Source of the DNA: Clostridia bacterium
GTDB lineage: Bacteria; Bacillota; Clostridia; TANB77; CAG-508
DNA length: 64,000 nucleotides
NCBI GenBank assembly: GCA_900752335.1
Contig: CAADUZ010000016.1
Span: 1 to 64,000 of the forward strand
Reading direction: 5' to 3'
Below the pieces are notes generated by a model. That model was not told where the DNA came from. It searched no databases and worked only from the letters and a program-made list of their open reading frames with translations. Positions 7,587-16,787 of this stretch are shown piece after piece. Every line of letters begins with the position of its first letter. Within the stretch, counting starts at the first letter, position 1. A program made the translations under genes and the position numbers.

Positions 7587-9926
7587 GTGACGAAGTTTAC
7601 TAAAATGCAAGCTTATGGTAACGATTATGTATATATTGATGCGATAAACCAAAATATAACTAATGTGCATGAACTTGCTAGATATATAAGTGATAGGCAC
7701 TTTGGCGTTGGTTCTGATGGTTTAGTTTTAATTTGCAAGTCAGACGTGGCTGATTTTAAAATGAGAATGTTTAATCCAGACGGAACTGAAGGCGAAATGT
7801 GTGGTAATGCATTAAGGTCTTTGAGCAAATATGTATATGACCACAAACTAACAGATAAGGAAGAACTAAAAATAGAAACACTTGGTGGAATTCAGCATGT
7901 TAAATTAACTGTAGAAAATGGCATAGCAGTAAATATTGAAGCAAATATTGGGAAGCCTGTATTAGATACAAAACTAATACCTGTAAACACAGATCTTCCA
8001 GAATTTATAGAGCAAGAGGTAAAAGTATTAGATAGAACATTTAAAATTACTGCTGTATCATGGGGAAACCCACACTGTGTTATGTTTATAGATGACGTAG
8101 ATAATTTTGACGTAGCAAAATACGGAAAAGCAATAGAATATATGACAGAAATATTTACAAATAAAACAAATGTAACTTTTGCACAAGTAGTAGATAGAAA
8201 TACCATTAAGATTAGAGAGTGGGAAAGAGGTACAGGAGAAACTATTGGTTGTGGAACAGGTTGCTGTACTGCAACTGTAGCAGCAGTTTTAACAGGAAGA
8301 TGCAATAGAAGAGTAAATGTGCATCAAATTGGCGGAATTTTAGAAACAAACTGGGACGAAGAAACTGGAAAAATGTTTATGAAAGGTCCATCTCATACAG
8401 TATTTGAATCTGAAATTGACGTAGATAGTATCTTAAAAAAATATAGAACAACTAATCTACAAGAATTAGTGAAAAATGTGGATTATGAGCTTCTAAAAGG
8501 AAACTTAAATGTAGATATTGAGGATATAAAGGACGACTCTCGAAAAGTACGTATAAACGACATGTATGTAGCAAAAATCGGTAGTGCATCAGATGGGCAT
8601 ACATACATTCCAGATGCCATAAAAAAAGGTGCAAAAGTAATAGTAATAGAAAAAGACATAGAACTACCAAACGAAGATATTACTATATTAAAAGTAAAAT
8701 CTTCAAGAGAGGCAATGGCTGAAATGTCGGCTGCATATTTTAAATATCCTGCAAATGAATTAACTGTTGTAGGAATTACAGGAACTGCAGGTAAAACCTC
8801 AACTTCAACAATACTAAAGAAAATGATTGAAGAAGATGGGGAAAAAGCAGGGCTAATTGGAACTATAGGTGCGTTTATTGGAAAAAGAAAAATAACGCTT
8901 CATAATACAACGCCGGAAAATTATGATATACAAAAACTATTTAGAGATATGGTAGAAGAAGGCTGCAAATATGCAATAATGGAAGTATCTTCACAAGGGC
9001 TAAAAATGCATAGAGTAGATGGTTTTACATTTGATTATGGAGTATTTACCAATATTTCTAAAGAACATATAGGTCCAAATGAGCATGAAAGTATGGAAGA
9101 ATATATGTACTGCAAAAGCTTATTATTCCAAAAATGCAAAAAAGGAATAATAAATGTAGACGATAAAAATTGGGAAAACATTATAAAAAACCATACATGT
9201 GACATAATAAAATACAGCCTAAACAACGAAAATACTGATTATAAAGCAGAAAACATTAAATTTATTATGACAGATAAATTTTTAGGAATGGGCTTTGAAG
9301 TAACAGGAAAATTAAAAGACGAATTTAAGGTAGCTATTCCTGGCAGATTTTCTGTATATAATGCATTATGTGCAATAACAATAGCACATGAATTAGGTGT
9401 AAAAGTATCTTCAATGAAGAAAGCGTTAGAAACAGCATATGTAAAAGGCAGAATGGAGCTTGCTATCTCTAATGACAAATATAAATTGATAATTGATTAT
9501 GCTCACAATGAAGACGAAATGACAAATTTAATGGAAACAATAATGGAATATAAACCAAAAAGAATAGTTTGCATTTTCGGTGGCGGCGGCAACCGAGCAA
9601 GAGATAGAAGATTTGATATGGGCGAAATATCTGGAAAATATGCAGGACTTACAATTCTTACAGAGGACAATCCTCGTTTTGAAGAAATAGATTCTATTAA
9701 TAACGACATAATCACAGGATTAAATAGAAGCAATGGAAAATACATAACAATAAAAGATAGAGAAGAAGCAATAGAATATGCAATGAAAAATGCTTTAGAA
9801 GGAGATATGATACTTTTAATAGGAAAGGGACATGAACAATACCAAGAAATTAAAGGTGTACAATATTTCTGGGACGAAAGAGAAGCGGTAGAGAGAGTAA
9901 AAGCGAGATTAAGCCAAAGTAAATAG
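7587..9926 (+). CDS. Fused diaminopimelate epimerase and UDP-MurNAc-tripeptide synthetase (DapF-MurE)
   Basis: One 779-residue protein joining two peptidoglycan-precursor enzymes. Residues 1-285 are DapF, converting LL- to meso-diaminopimelate, with catalytic Cys72 in MCGNALR and Cys222 in GCGTGC. Residues about 300-779 are a MurE-type Mur ligase that adds the third amino acid to UDP-MurNAc-L-Ala-D-Glu. That half shows N-terminal DDSRKV (316-321), P-loop GTAGKTST (399-406), the DYAHN motif (638-642) and DNPR (694-697), the last diagnostic of meso-DAP specificity. GTG at 7587 is preferred to TTG at 7581 because the AGGAGG at 7573-7578 lies eight bases upstream. Both active sites look intact, and the product of the first half is the substrate of the second. 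Confidence 0.92.
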   Translation: MTKFTKMQAYGNDYVYIDAINQNITNVHELARYISDRHFGVGSDGLVLICKSDVADFKMRMFNPDGTEGEMCGNALRSLSKYVYDHKLTDKEELKIETLGGIQHVKLTVENGIAVNIEANIGKPVLDTKLIPVNTDLPEFIEQEVKVLDRTFKITAVSWGNPHCVMFIDDVDNFDVAKYGKAIEYMTEIFTNKTNVTFAQVVDRNTIKIREWERGTGETIGCGTGCCTATVAAVLTGRCNRRVNVHQIGGILETNWDEETGKMFMKGPSHTVFESEIDVDSILKKYRTTNLQELVKNVDYELLKGNLNVDIEDIKDDSRKVRINDMYVAKIGSASDGHTYIPDAIKKGAKVIVIEKDIELPNEDITILKVKSSREAMAEMSAAYFKYPANELTVVGITGTAGKTSTSTILKKMIEEDGEKAGLIGTIGAFIGKRKITLHNTTPENYDIQKLFRDMVEEGCKYAIMEVSSQGLKMHRVDGFTFDYGVFTNISKEHIGPNEHESMEEYMYCKSLLFQKCKKGIINVDDKNWENIIKNHTCDIIKYSLNNENTDYKAENIKFIMTDKFLGMGFEVTGKLKDEFKVAIPGRFSVYNALCAITIAHELGVKVSSMKKALETAYVKGRMELAISNDKYKLIIDYAHNEDEMTNLMETIMEYKPKRIVCIFGGGGNRARDRRFDMGEISGKYAGLTILTEDNPRFEEIDSINNDIITGLNRSNGKYITIKDREEAIEYAMKNALEGDMILLIGKGHEQYQEIKGVQYFWDEREAVERVKARLSQSK

Positions 9927-9939
9927 TTAAAATATAGAA

Positions 9940-9981
9940 ATGTCTAGTAACAAAACTAATATTTTGCACTAGACATTTTTT
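9940..9981 (+). terminator. Rho-independent terminator
   Basis: ATGTCTAGT (9941-9949) pairs with ACTAGACAT (9968-9976) and is followed by a T run, closing the dapF-murE transcript. Confidence 0.85.
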
Positions 9982-10035
9982 CATATTTGTTTTAAAATAA
10001 TGTGTGAAAAAACAAAACGAAAGGATAATATTAAT

Positions 10036-10575
10036 ATGAACATTTGGCATGATATAAATAAAGAAAGAATACACAAGAACGATTTTATTGGAGTAGTAGA
10101 AATATCAAAAGGCGGAAAGAATAAGTATGAATTAGACAAAGAAACTGGAATGTTAAAACTAGACAGAGTACTATATACAGCAACACATTATCCTACAAAT
10201 TATGGTTTTATACCACTTACATATGCAGATGATAACGACCCACTAGACGTGCTAATTCTTTGCAATGAAGAAATACAGCCACTTACATTAGTAGAATGTT
10301 ACCCTGTTGGGGTTCTAATAATGAATGATAATGGAGAAGAAGACGAAAAAATAATAGCAATTTCTAAAAAAGACCCATATTTAAATGTATATAATGATAT
10401 ATCTGCACTTCCAAACCATATATCGGACGAAATTAAGCATTTCTTTGAAGTGTATAAACAATTAGAAGGTAAAACTACAACTGTAGATAGAATGCTTGGA
10501 AGAGAAGATGCAGAAAATATAATAGAAAAATGCATGAAAAAATATGAAGAAAAATTTGCGACTGCGGACAAATAA
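10036..10575 (+). CDS. ppa: Inorganic pyrophosphatase, family I
   Basis: A soluble Mg-dependent pyrophosphatase hydrolysing PPi to two phosphates, which drives biosynthetic reactions. The ATG at 10036 is chosen over one at 10000 because AAAGGAT lies just ahead and the family's Trp-His-Asp start follows. At 179 residues it has the usual family I length. The signature is visible as DDNDPLDVL, supplying the metal-binding aspartates, preceded by the conserved NYGFIP strand and followed by a DPYLNVYNDI segment. Confidence 0.92.
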   Translation: MNIWHDINKERIHKNDFIGVVEISKGGKNKYELDKETGMLKLDRVLYTATHYPTNYGFIPLTYADDNDPLDVLILCNEEIQPLTLVECYPVGVLIMNDNGEEDEKIIAISKKDPYLNVYNDISALPNHISDEIKHFFEVYKQLEGKTTTVDRMLGREDAENIIEKCMKKYEEKFATADK

Positions 10576-10612
10576 AAGTAGTTTTCTTTGTCCAAGAAGA
10601 GGATGGTGAAAA

Positions 10613-11818
10613 ATGATAGAAAAAATTATTTTTAATTTGCTGGCTTTTGCAATATTTATACTTGTGTTTGGAAGGTTTATAAAGAAAAATGATACAAGTT
10701 ATGTATATGTTTTAGGGCTAGAATTTATTGGACTTGTAATAAACTTTATAGAATTACTTTCAAATATTACTTTAAATGTATTTTTTAAAGTAATTATATG
10801 GATATTATCAGTAATAATACCGGGAATAATACTATTAATTGAATACAAGAAAAAGCTAGATTTTCCAGAAATGTTTAATATTATACTAGCTAAAATTGCA
10901 CTTTCTTCTGGAAATACAGAGAAGGCAAAAGACTATTTATTTAAATTAATAAATAAATATCCAGAAAGTTTTATGGCACATAAAACTTTAGCAGAAGTAT
11001 ATGAAAAAGAAGAGAATTATTCTGTGGCTGTAGACGAGTATATTCGTGCAACAGAATTAAACCATAATAAAGATATAAAGCTAAATTATACAATAGCAAA
11101 ACTCTTAAACAAATCTAATAGAGGAGAAGAAGCTATTACTGTATTACAGGACATATTGAAAAAGAAACCTGAATATTATGATGCTACAAATTTATTAGGA
11201 GAAATTTTATGTGCAAACGAAAGATATAAAGAAGCTATAAATGTATACATGAATGCGTTAAGATATAACCCGGGAAACTATGACCTATACTATAATTTAG
11301 GAATTGTATATACAATGATTAATGACTTTCAAAGGGCAAAAGAGTTTTACGAAAAGGCTGCAGAAATCAATTCACTTTTATACAATGCAAAATTGAGCAT
11401 TGGGCAAATTGCATTAATTGCAGGAGATTTAGACGAGGCAGAACAATTTTTTAAAGAAAGTTTAAAGGGAGAGGACGTAGAAGCGGGTTCGTATTACTAT
11501 TTATCACAAGTTGCAATTCTAAAAGGTGATAAGGAAAAAGCTGCAAACTACATGAATATTGCAGTAGAACTAGATCCTAAAATATACAATAAAGCACAAA
11601 AAGAAACAGTATTTACCCCGATAAAAAATGAAATTAAAAAACCAGAAAAAGAAAAAATGGAAGAGAAAAAGCAAACTAAATTACTTGCAAAAGAACGTAA
11701 AGCCCTAAACCATTTGTCAAAAACATGCTCTTTAATTAGTGAGCTTAATAATGACGATTTAACAATGATAAAAAACTTAAGAGAAAAAGAACTTGGAAAA
11801 GAAGAAAAGCAACGCTAA
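10613..11818 (+). CDS. Membrane-anchored TPR protein
   Basis: A 401-residue protein of unknown specific role. Three hydrophobic helices occupy about residues 4-22, 30-50 and 58-78. They are followed by six or more 34-residue tetratricopeptide repeats (about 90-330; for example YYDATNLLGEI..., YDLYYNLGIVY...), and a Lys/Glu-rich tail. The repeats probably face the cytoplasm and assemble a protein complex at the membrane. It is 37 bases downstream of ppa and likely cotranscribed. The layout resembles membrane TPR proteins found near sporulation or envelope genes, but no function can be assigned. Confidence 0.8.
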   Translation: MIEKIIFNLLAFAIFILVFGRFIKKNDTSYVYVLGLEFIGLVINFIELLSNITLNVFFKVIIWILSVIIPGIILLIEYKKKLDFPEMFNIILAKIALSSGNTEKAKDYLFKLINKYPESFMAHKTLAEVYEKEENYSVAVDEYIRATELNHNKDIKLNYTIAKLLNKSNRGEEAITVLQDILKKKPEYYDATNLLGEILCANERYKEAINVYMNALRYNPGNYDLYYNLGIVYTMINDFQRAKEFYEKAAEINSLLYNAKLSIGQIALIAGDLDEAEQFFKESLKGEDVEAGSYYYLSQVAILKGDKEKAANYMNIAVELDPKIYNKAQKETVFTPIKNEIKKPEKEKMEEKKQTKLLAKERKALNHLSKTCSLISELNNDDLTMIKNLREKELGKEEKQR

Positions 11819-11838
11819 AGACAGATAAAGTACAAGCT

Positions 11839-11874
11839 ACCTTCATATAATTAAATATAATATTATATGAAGGT
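11839..11874 (+). promoter_or_regulatory. Hairpin masking the dpaA ribosome binding site
   Basis: ACCTTCATATAAT (11839-11851) and ATTATATGAAGGT (11862-11874) form a perfect 13-base-pair stem whose 3' arm contains the AAGGT Shine-Dalgarno sequence of dpaA. There is no T run, so it is not a terminator. Its position suggests translational control, or an operator dyad at DNA level. Confidence 0.6.
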
Positions 11875-11882
11875 GTGATTTT

Positions 11883-12761
11883 ATGAATATATCTGTTATA
11901 GGTGGAGATTTAAGAACTGCAATTTTAGCAGAAATGTATGCAAATGAAAAAAATACTATATATACGTATGGATTAGAAAAATATTTTGAAGAGAATTTAA
12001 AAAAATCTAATATAATTATATGCAAGAATTTAGAAGAAGCAATTTGGAATTCACAATACATAATTTCAGGAATGCCATTTACAAAAGATAAGATTAATGT
12101 AAATGCACCATTTGCAAGTAGCAAAATAAAATTAGAAGAACTAAAAAATGTTTTTTTAAAACAAAACAACAAAAAAATATTTTTTGCAGGTGGAATACCA
12201 GAAAGTTTATGTGATAACATATATAATGTAGAATTTGTAGATTTGCTAAAGATAGAAGAACTAACTATATTAAATGCAATTCCAACGGTTGAAGGAACTA
12301 TAAAAATAGTAATAGATAAAAGAATTGAAACAATACATGAAAGCAATATATTAGTATGCGGTTTTGGAAGAATTGGAAAAATACTATGTGATAGATTTTA
12401 TAAACTAGGCGCCAACATATATTGCGTAGCAAGAAAAGATAGCGATTTAGCTTGGATTAGAGAAAATAGATATATACCACTTAAATATAGTGAATTACAA
12501 TATTATGCAAATAAACTAGAAATAGTAATAAATACAGTTCCATATATGGTACTAGATAAAGAAAATTTAAATTTATTTAACAAAAACACATTATTTATAG
12601 ATTTAGCATCAAGCCCAGGCGGAATTGATAGTAAATACGCACAAGAAAAAGGATTTAATGTGATAACAGCTTTAGGAATACCTGGTAAGGAAGCACCAAA
12701 AACAGCTGCTAAATATATAAAGGAAATATTAGATAACAATATAAATCAAAAGAAAATTTAG
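11883..12761 (+). CDS. dpaA: Dipicolinate synthase subunit A
   Basis: Probable DpaA (SpoVFA), which with DpaB makes dipicolinic acid from dihydrodipicolinate in the sporulating mother cell. The 292-residue length fits. The N-terminal half is the DpaA-specific domain beginning ISVIGGDLR. The C-terminal half is a Rossmann NAD(P)-binding domain with VCGFGRIGK near residue 156. The closing IDLASSPGG...ALGIPGKEAPKTA motif is characteristic of this family. No dpaB follows; the next gene is uppP. Some Clostridia lacking DpaB use an electron-transfer flavoprotein instead, so absence here does not rule out spore formation. Confidence 0.88.
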   Translation: MNISVIGGDLRTAILAEMYANEKNTIYTYGLEKYFEENLKKSNIIICKNLEEAIWNSQYIISGMPFTKDKINVNAPFASSKIKLEELKNVFLKQNNKKIFFAGGIPESLCDNIYNVEFVDLLKIEELTILNAIPTVEGTIKIVIDKRIETIHESNILVCGFGRIGKILCDRFYKLGANIYCVARKDSDLAWIRENRYIPLKYSELQYYANKLEIVINTVPYMVLDKENLNLFNKNTLFIDLASSPGGIDSKYAQEKGFNVITALGIPGKEAPKTAAKYIKEILDNNINQKKI

Positions 12762-12777
12762 AGAGGACGTGAGATAA

Positions 12778-13584
12778 ATGACAATTTTACAAGCATTAAT
12801 TTTGGGAATAATACAAGGATTAACAGAACTTTTGCCAATATCAAGTTCAGGCCATTTGGACGTGATACCATGGCTACTTAATTGGACGCAAAATGCGCAA
12901 TTTAATATAGACTTTGAGGCTTTTGACGTTGCACTACATTTTGGAACATTTTTAGCAATAGCATTATTCTTTTTTAAAGACTGGATAAAATTAATAGTTG
13001 GAGGATTTAACCAAGTTGTAAAAAAGAAAAAAACGCAAGAAGGAAAAATGTTTTGGTATTTAGTAATAGCTACAATTCCTGGAGGGATTATAGGATTACT
13101 TTTAGATACTTTTGTAGGAGATGCACTAAAAAAACCAGTAATTATTGCAATAGCGTTAATTGTAATGGGTATAATACTATACATAGTAGATAAAAAAGCA
13201 AAGTCAAAAACAGATTATGAGCACATGACATTTAAACAAACATTTTTAATAGGTTTATCACAATGTTTAGCATTTATACCAGGTGTTTCAAGATCAGGGA
13301 TTACAATGACAACAGGAAGAGCAATGGGTGTAGATAGGGAATCGGTTGCTAGATACTCATTTATGCTTTCTGCACCAATAGTATTTGCAGCTACATTATT
13401 TAAAATAAAAGATTTTGTATTTAATATTCCGTTTTTCGTAGGTGTTTTAGCAAGTTTTCTAGTTGGTATAATAGTTATAAAATGGTTATTAACATATTTA
13501 CAAAAAGGAAGTTTTAAAATATTTTCTATCTATAGAGTTATTTTTGGAATAATTATTTTAATATTTGCATTTATAAGAATGTAA
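12778..13584 (+). CDS. uppP: Undecaprenyl-diphosphatase
   Basis: Integral membrane UppP (BacA) that dephosphorylates undecaprenyl pyrophosphate to recycle the lipid carrier for peptidoglycan and other wall polymers; extra copies confer bacitracin resistance. The 268-residue, seven- to eight-helix protein carries both active-site signatures: the LPISSSGH motif with upstream Glu near the N-terminus, and PGVSRSGITM near residue 175. It lies 16 bases after dpaA and shares its transcript. A strong hairpin follows. Confidence 0.95.
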   Translation: MTILQALILGIIQGLTELLPISSSGHLDVIPWLLNWTQNAQFNIDFEAFDVALHFGTFLAIALFFFKDWIKLIVGGFNQVVKKKKTQEGKMFWYLVIATIPGGIIGLLLDTFVGDALKKPVIIAIALIVMGIILYIVDKKAKSKTDYEHMTFKQTFLIGLSQCLAFIPGVSRSGITMTTGRAMGVDRESVARYSFMLSAPIVFAATLFKIKDFVFNIPFFVGVLASFLVGIIVIKWLLTYLQKGSFKIFSIYRVIFGIIILIFAFIRM

Positions 13585-13590
13585 AATTTA

Positions 13591-13638
13591 AAAAGAAAAA
13601 ATGACAATTTACAAAAATTGTTATTTTTTCTTTTTTTC
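13591..13638 (+). terminator. Rho-independent terminator after uppP
   Basis: AAGAAAAAATGACAATTT pairs with AAATTGTTATTTTTTCTT (13616-13633) and continues into T-rich sequence. Confidence 0.8.
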
Positions 13639-13790
13639 TTACACACATATAGATTAGTAAAAATTAACAAAATAAAAAATGTATACAAATAGTACAAAAG
13701 TAGAAAATACAATTAGAAAAAGCCTTGAAAATGAAATGTTACAGAAATATTACAAAAATATTACATTTATATTAAATCTTGTAATTTATA
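13639..13790. other. AT-rich region upstream of the pilus promoter with short TTACA repeats
   Basis: This stretch between the uppP terminator and the pilus promoter codes for nothing visible. Around 13738-13770 it has three closely spaced copies of an ATATTACA-like word (GTTACAGAAATATTACAAAAATATTACATTT). These could be binding sites for a regulator of the pilus operon, or merely AT-rich low complexity. Confidence 0.35.
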
Positions 13791-13818
13791 TTGACTTTTT
13801 TATAAAAAAAGATAAAAT
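13791..13818 (+). promoter_or_regulatory. Sigma-A promoter of the type IV pilus operon
   Basis: TTGACT (13791-13796), 16-base spacer, TAAAAT (13813-13818). It leaves a leader of about 110 bases before the first pilus gene. No c-di-GMP riboswitch motif was recognised in that leader. Confidence 0.65.
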
Positions 13819-13933
13819 ATTAACAGAACTGTGATTATATTGTAGAAATTTTGAAGAGGAAAAAAATACAAGTATTATTTGTTACATTTTGCAAAATATA
13901 ATAATGGTGCAAATAAAAACGAAGGAGAATAAA

Positions 13934-15553
13934 ATGTCAAGCTGTTTAGGATTATATATAGAAAACAATGTAATTAAATATGCAAAAGTAACTAAAGACC
14001 GTGAAATACTAAAAATTGAAGCTTTCGGATTAAAATTTTACGAAAAAATAGGAGAAGCTTTAAACCAAATAGTATCAGAAACATTTAGTTACAACATACC
14101 AATCAGCGTTAATATGTCAGAAGAAATATATAACTATTTCTATATGTTTAGTCTACTCAATAAGAATGACTTAAAGAAAGCGATTGATACAGAATTTGAA
14201 TCATATTGCTATGATAAAAAACTAAACAGAAATGCTTTTGAAACAAGATATGCGATATCAAACGAACAAGATGACAAAGATAAGATAAAAATCATACATG
14301 TATCTGCAAACAAGTCTTCAATTTCAAAAACATTACAAACATTAAACGACTACAAAGTATCTACAGTTACACCAATAGGTACAAGCATTGCTAATATAGC
14401 TTCAATAAAACCAAAAGAAAACATAATGATAGTAAATATAGAAGACAAAACAACAGTTACAACTATTATTAACCAAAAAATATACAATGTTATGAAGCTA
14501 GAAGAAGGCGCAGGAGAAATCCTAGAAAAAATAGCAAGCAAAGAGAACTCATATTCAAAAGCTTATGAAATTTGTAAAAACTCTACCATTTATACAATGG
14601 AAGGAAAAGAACTACAAGACGAGGAAAATGAGTATTTAGACTATATAATGCCTACACTATACAAAATAGTTACAAAAGTTCAAGAATATGTAGGAGAATC
14701 AACAACAAAATTTGAAAAAATATATATAACAGGTACAATGTCTGTTGTAAATAATATAGATTTATATTTTCAAGAGTTTTTCCAAACTGAAAAATGCGAG
14801 ATATTAAGACCATATTTCGTAACTGAAAATGTAAAAATAAATATAAAAGACTATATTGAAGTAAATTCAGCTATAGCAGTTGCTATGCAAGGATTAGGCT
14901 ATGGAATAAAGAGCATGAACTTTAAAAAGCCAAGCCTTTCAGACCAATTACCAGAATGGCTAAAACTTGATATGAGTTTAGGTAAAAAAGAAGGTAAATC
15001 AAAAAGCAACTTTAGCTTTAGCTTAAAAGGAAAATTTGACGCAGCAGAAAGATGGCTATTAAGAACAGCAGCAGGTGTATTAATGCTAACAATATTATAT
15101 TCTGGATTTTCAATATACTTAAATAACAGAATTAATGAAAAAATAGCAGAAACAGAAGAAGTAGGTGTCTACACAGATGCTCAAATAGCTTTAGCAAATA
15201 TAGATATAAATGCAGTGAAACAAAAAGCAAATAAATATAAAGAAATGGAAAACAACTTAAGAAATATTAATAACAAAATAGAAGACGATTTAAGCTTAAA
15301 AGGCTCAATTCCAAATCTATTAATGCAAATTGCGTCAACCATACCACAAGAGGTTCAAATAACAGAAATAGAAAATACAGCAGCTAATAATGAAAGACAT
15401 ATAGTAATTTATGCTCAATCAAAATATTATGACGAACTAGGATATTTCAAAGCAAAATTAAAAGAAGATGGAATATTAACAAATGTGGTATCATCACAAG
15501 GTGAAAAGCAAGACGAGTTTGTTAAGGTTGTTATAGAGGGGGATTTGCCATGA
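13934..15553 (+). CDS. Type IV pilus assembly protein, PilM-PilN fusion
   Basis: A 539-residue protein combining two alignment-complex subunits. Residues about 1-360 resemble PilM, a cytoplasmic actin-fold protein: it begins with a GLYIENNVIKYAKV strand pair and has a C-terminal ITGTMSVVNNI nucleotide-fold segment. A membrane helix at about 378-400 is followed by a PilN-like periplasmic-type region with the typical LLMQIASTIPQEVQITEI start. In most bacteria PilM and PilN are separate, contacting each other through the short PilN N-terminus, so the fusion is structurally sensible. The ATG at 13934 is chosen because GAAGGAG lies directly upstream. It is the first gene of the pilus operon and overlaps the next by four bases. 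Confidence 0.8.
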   Translation: MSSCLGLYIENNVIKYAKVTKDREILKIEAFGLKFYEKIGEALNQIVSETFSYNIPISVNMSEEIYNYFYMFSLLNKNDLKKAIDTEFESYCYDKKLNRNAFETRYAISNEQDDKDKIKIIHVSANKSSISKTLQTLNDYKVSTVTPIGTSIANIASIKPKENIMIVNIEDKTTVTTIINQKIYNVMKLEEGAGEILEKIASKENSYSKAYEICKNSTIYTMEGKELQDEENEYLDYIMPTLYKIVTKVQEYVGESTTKFEKIYITGTMSVVNNIDLYFQEFFQTEKCEILRPYFVTENVKINIKDYIEVNSAIAVAMQGLGYGIKSMNFKKPSLSDQLPEWLKLDMSLGKKEGKSKSNFSFSLKGKFDAAERWLLRTAAGVLMLTILYSGFSIYLNNRINEKIAETEEVGVYTDAQIALANIDINAVKQKANKYKEMENNLRNINNKIEDDLSLKGSIPNLLMQIASTIPQEVQITEIENTAANNERHIVIYAQSKYYDELGYFKAKLKEDGILTNVVSSQGEKQDEFVKVVIEGDLP

Positions 15554-16263
15554 GAAAAGTATTAATATCAATATTACTTATACTATTAATTGTATTGGCA
15601 TATTTCGCAATATTTCAAGGAATATCTATAGGAACATTTAAAGTATTAAGTACAGGAGAAATAATAGAACTAAATGATAATTTGACAGTAAAAATTACTG
15701 ACGTAAACAAAAAAATAAAAACTGACTTAAAACAAAAAAGAGACGAATTAAAAGAAAATATAAACACATTATTAGATAACAAAGAAAGTTACTATAACCT
15801 AGCAAATGTAAGCACGGAAAGTGAAATAACAGAAGCTAGTACAGAAGAAGTATATAACATTGAATACTTATGGGTACGTGTAGGAAGACATGCAAGAGCA
15901 GAAGGCGTAAACATGAGAATGGACGTATTAGCAGGAAATGGTGGAGAAGCTAGTGTTAAAAATCTTAACTTTACAGCAGTAGGAAAATATATGGCAATTA
16001 TGGATTTTGTATCTTCACTAGAAGACGATAGTGAACTTGGATTTAGAATAGAAGACTTTCACATGGTACCAGCAACAGACGGAACAAATTTACAAGCAAC
16101 ATTTAGTGTTACTGGTATAAGAGTAAAAACAGAAAGTACTACAGCTTCAGTAAATACAACAAGCAGTAGTACAGCAGAGCAAAATGCTGAAGACACAAAT
16201 ACAAATGATAGCAATACAGAAAATGCAGAAAACAACAACAATACAAATGAAGCAGCACAATAA
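15550..16263 (+). CDS. PilO-like type IV pilus alignment protein
   Basis: A 237-residue membrane protein with one N-terminal helix (about 4-22), a coiled-coil segment (about 45-80), and a ferredoxin-like domain (about 105-200). The domain contains the NLNFTAVGKYMAIMDFVSSLE stretch typical of PilO/GspM. The last 35 residues are a Ser/Thr/Asn/Glu-rich low-complexity tail. Its ATG overlaps the stop of the PilM-PilN gene, indicating translational coupling. PilO pairs with PilN to connect the inner platform with the growing pilus. The assignment is by fold-like pattern and position. Confidence 0.72.
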   Translation: MRKVLISILLILLIVLAYFAIFQGISIGTFKVLSTGEIIELNDNLTVKITDVNKKIKTDLKQKRDELKENINTLLDNKESYYNLANVSTESEITEASTEEVYNIEYLWVRVGRHARAEGVNMRMDVLAGNGGEASVKNLNFTAVGKYMAIMDFVSSLEDDSELGFRIEDFHMVPATDGTNLQATFSVTGIRVKTESTTASVNTTSSSTAEQNAEDTNTNDSNTENAENNNNTNEAAQ

Positions 16264-16268
16264 AAGAA

Positions 16269-16709
16269 ATGGAGGCAAATATGCTAAAATCAGTAATTAA
16301 AGAAATTTTTATAATATTACTTTTGAGTATAGCTATATTACTAATTTTAGGAATACTATTTTACGATTATATTCCTATAAATAAAGTTGTACCAGAAAAA
16401 GAAGCATATACAACACCAGAAGAAGTAAAAAATGAAATAAACGAAGAAATTGCTGAAGCACAAAAAATAGAAGTAACATATGAAGTTACAGATTCAGACT
16501 TAAATGTATATGAACAAACAGGCAGTTATTCGGAAGGTAAAGCAAATCCATTTGAATTAACTGCAACAGAGAATAATAAACCAAGTGACGATAAAACAGA
16601 AGATACAAATGACGATGGAAAAGATAATAACAATAATGATAATAATAATTCAGATACAGTAGATAAAAATTCAACAGGAACATTTTTCAACGAAGAAGGA
16701 ATTAAATAA
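16269..16709 (+). CDS. Single-helix acidic protein at the PilP position of the pilus operon
   Basis: A 146-residue protein with one N-terminal membrane helix (about 10-32), an acidic domain with an ANPFEL segment near residue 95, and a long Asp/Asn/Lys-rich disordered tail. The place immediately after PilO and the NPF-like segment recall PilP, which in Gram-negative bacteria bridges PilNO to the secretin. A Gram-positive cell has no secretin, so a shortened or repurposed version is plausible. No beta-domain of normal PilP length is visible. The assignment is positional and tentative. Confidence 0.6.
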   Translation: MEANMLKSVIKEIFIILLLSIAILLILGILFYDYIPINKVVPEKEAYTTPEEVKNEINEEIAEAQKIEVTYEVTDSDLNVYEQTGSYSEGKANPFELTATENNKPSDDKTEDTNDDGKDNNNNDNNNSDTVDKNSTGTFFNEEGIK

Positions 16710-16787
16710 AAGCTATTTAATTCATAATTAACGGTTATATTTATTTTATATAGATATACACAAAAAAATTTAAAGGAGGAGTTTTTT

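Noticed and set aside
13819..13933. c-di-GMP riboswitch ahead of the pilus operon
   Set aside because: Type IV pilus genes in Clostridia can have one, but the GEMM consensus elements are not present in this leader.
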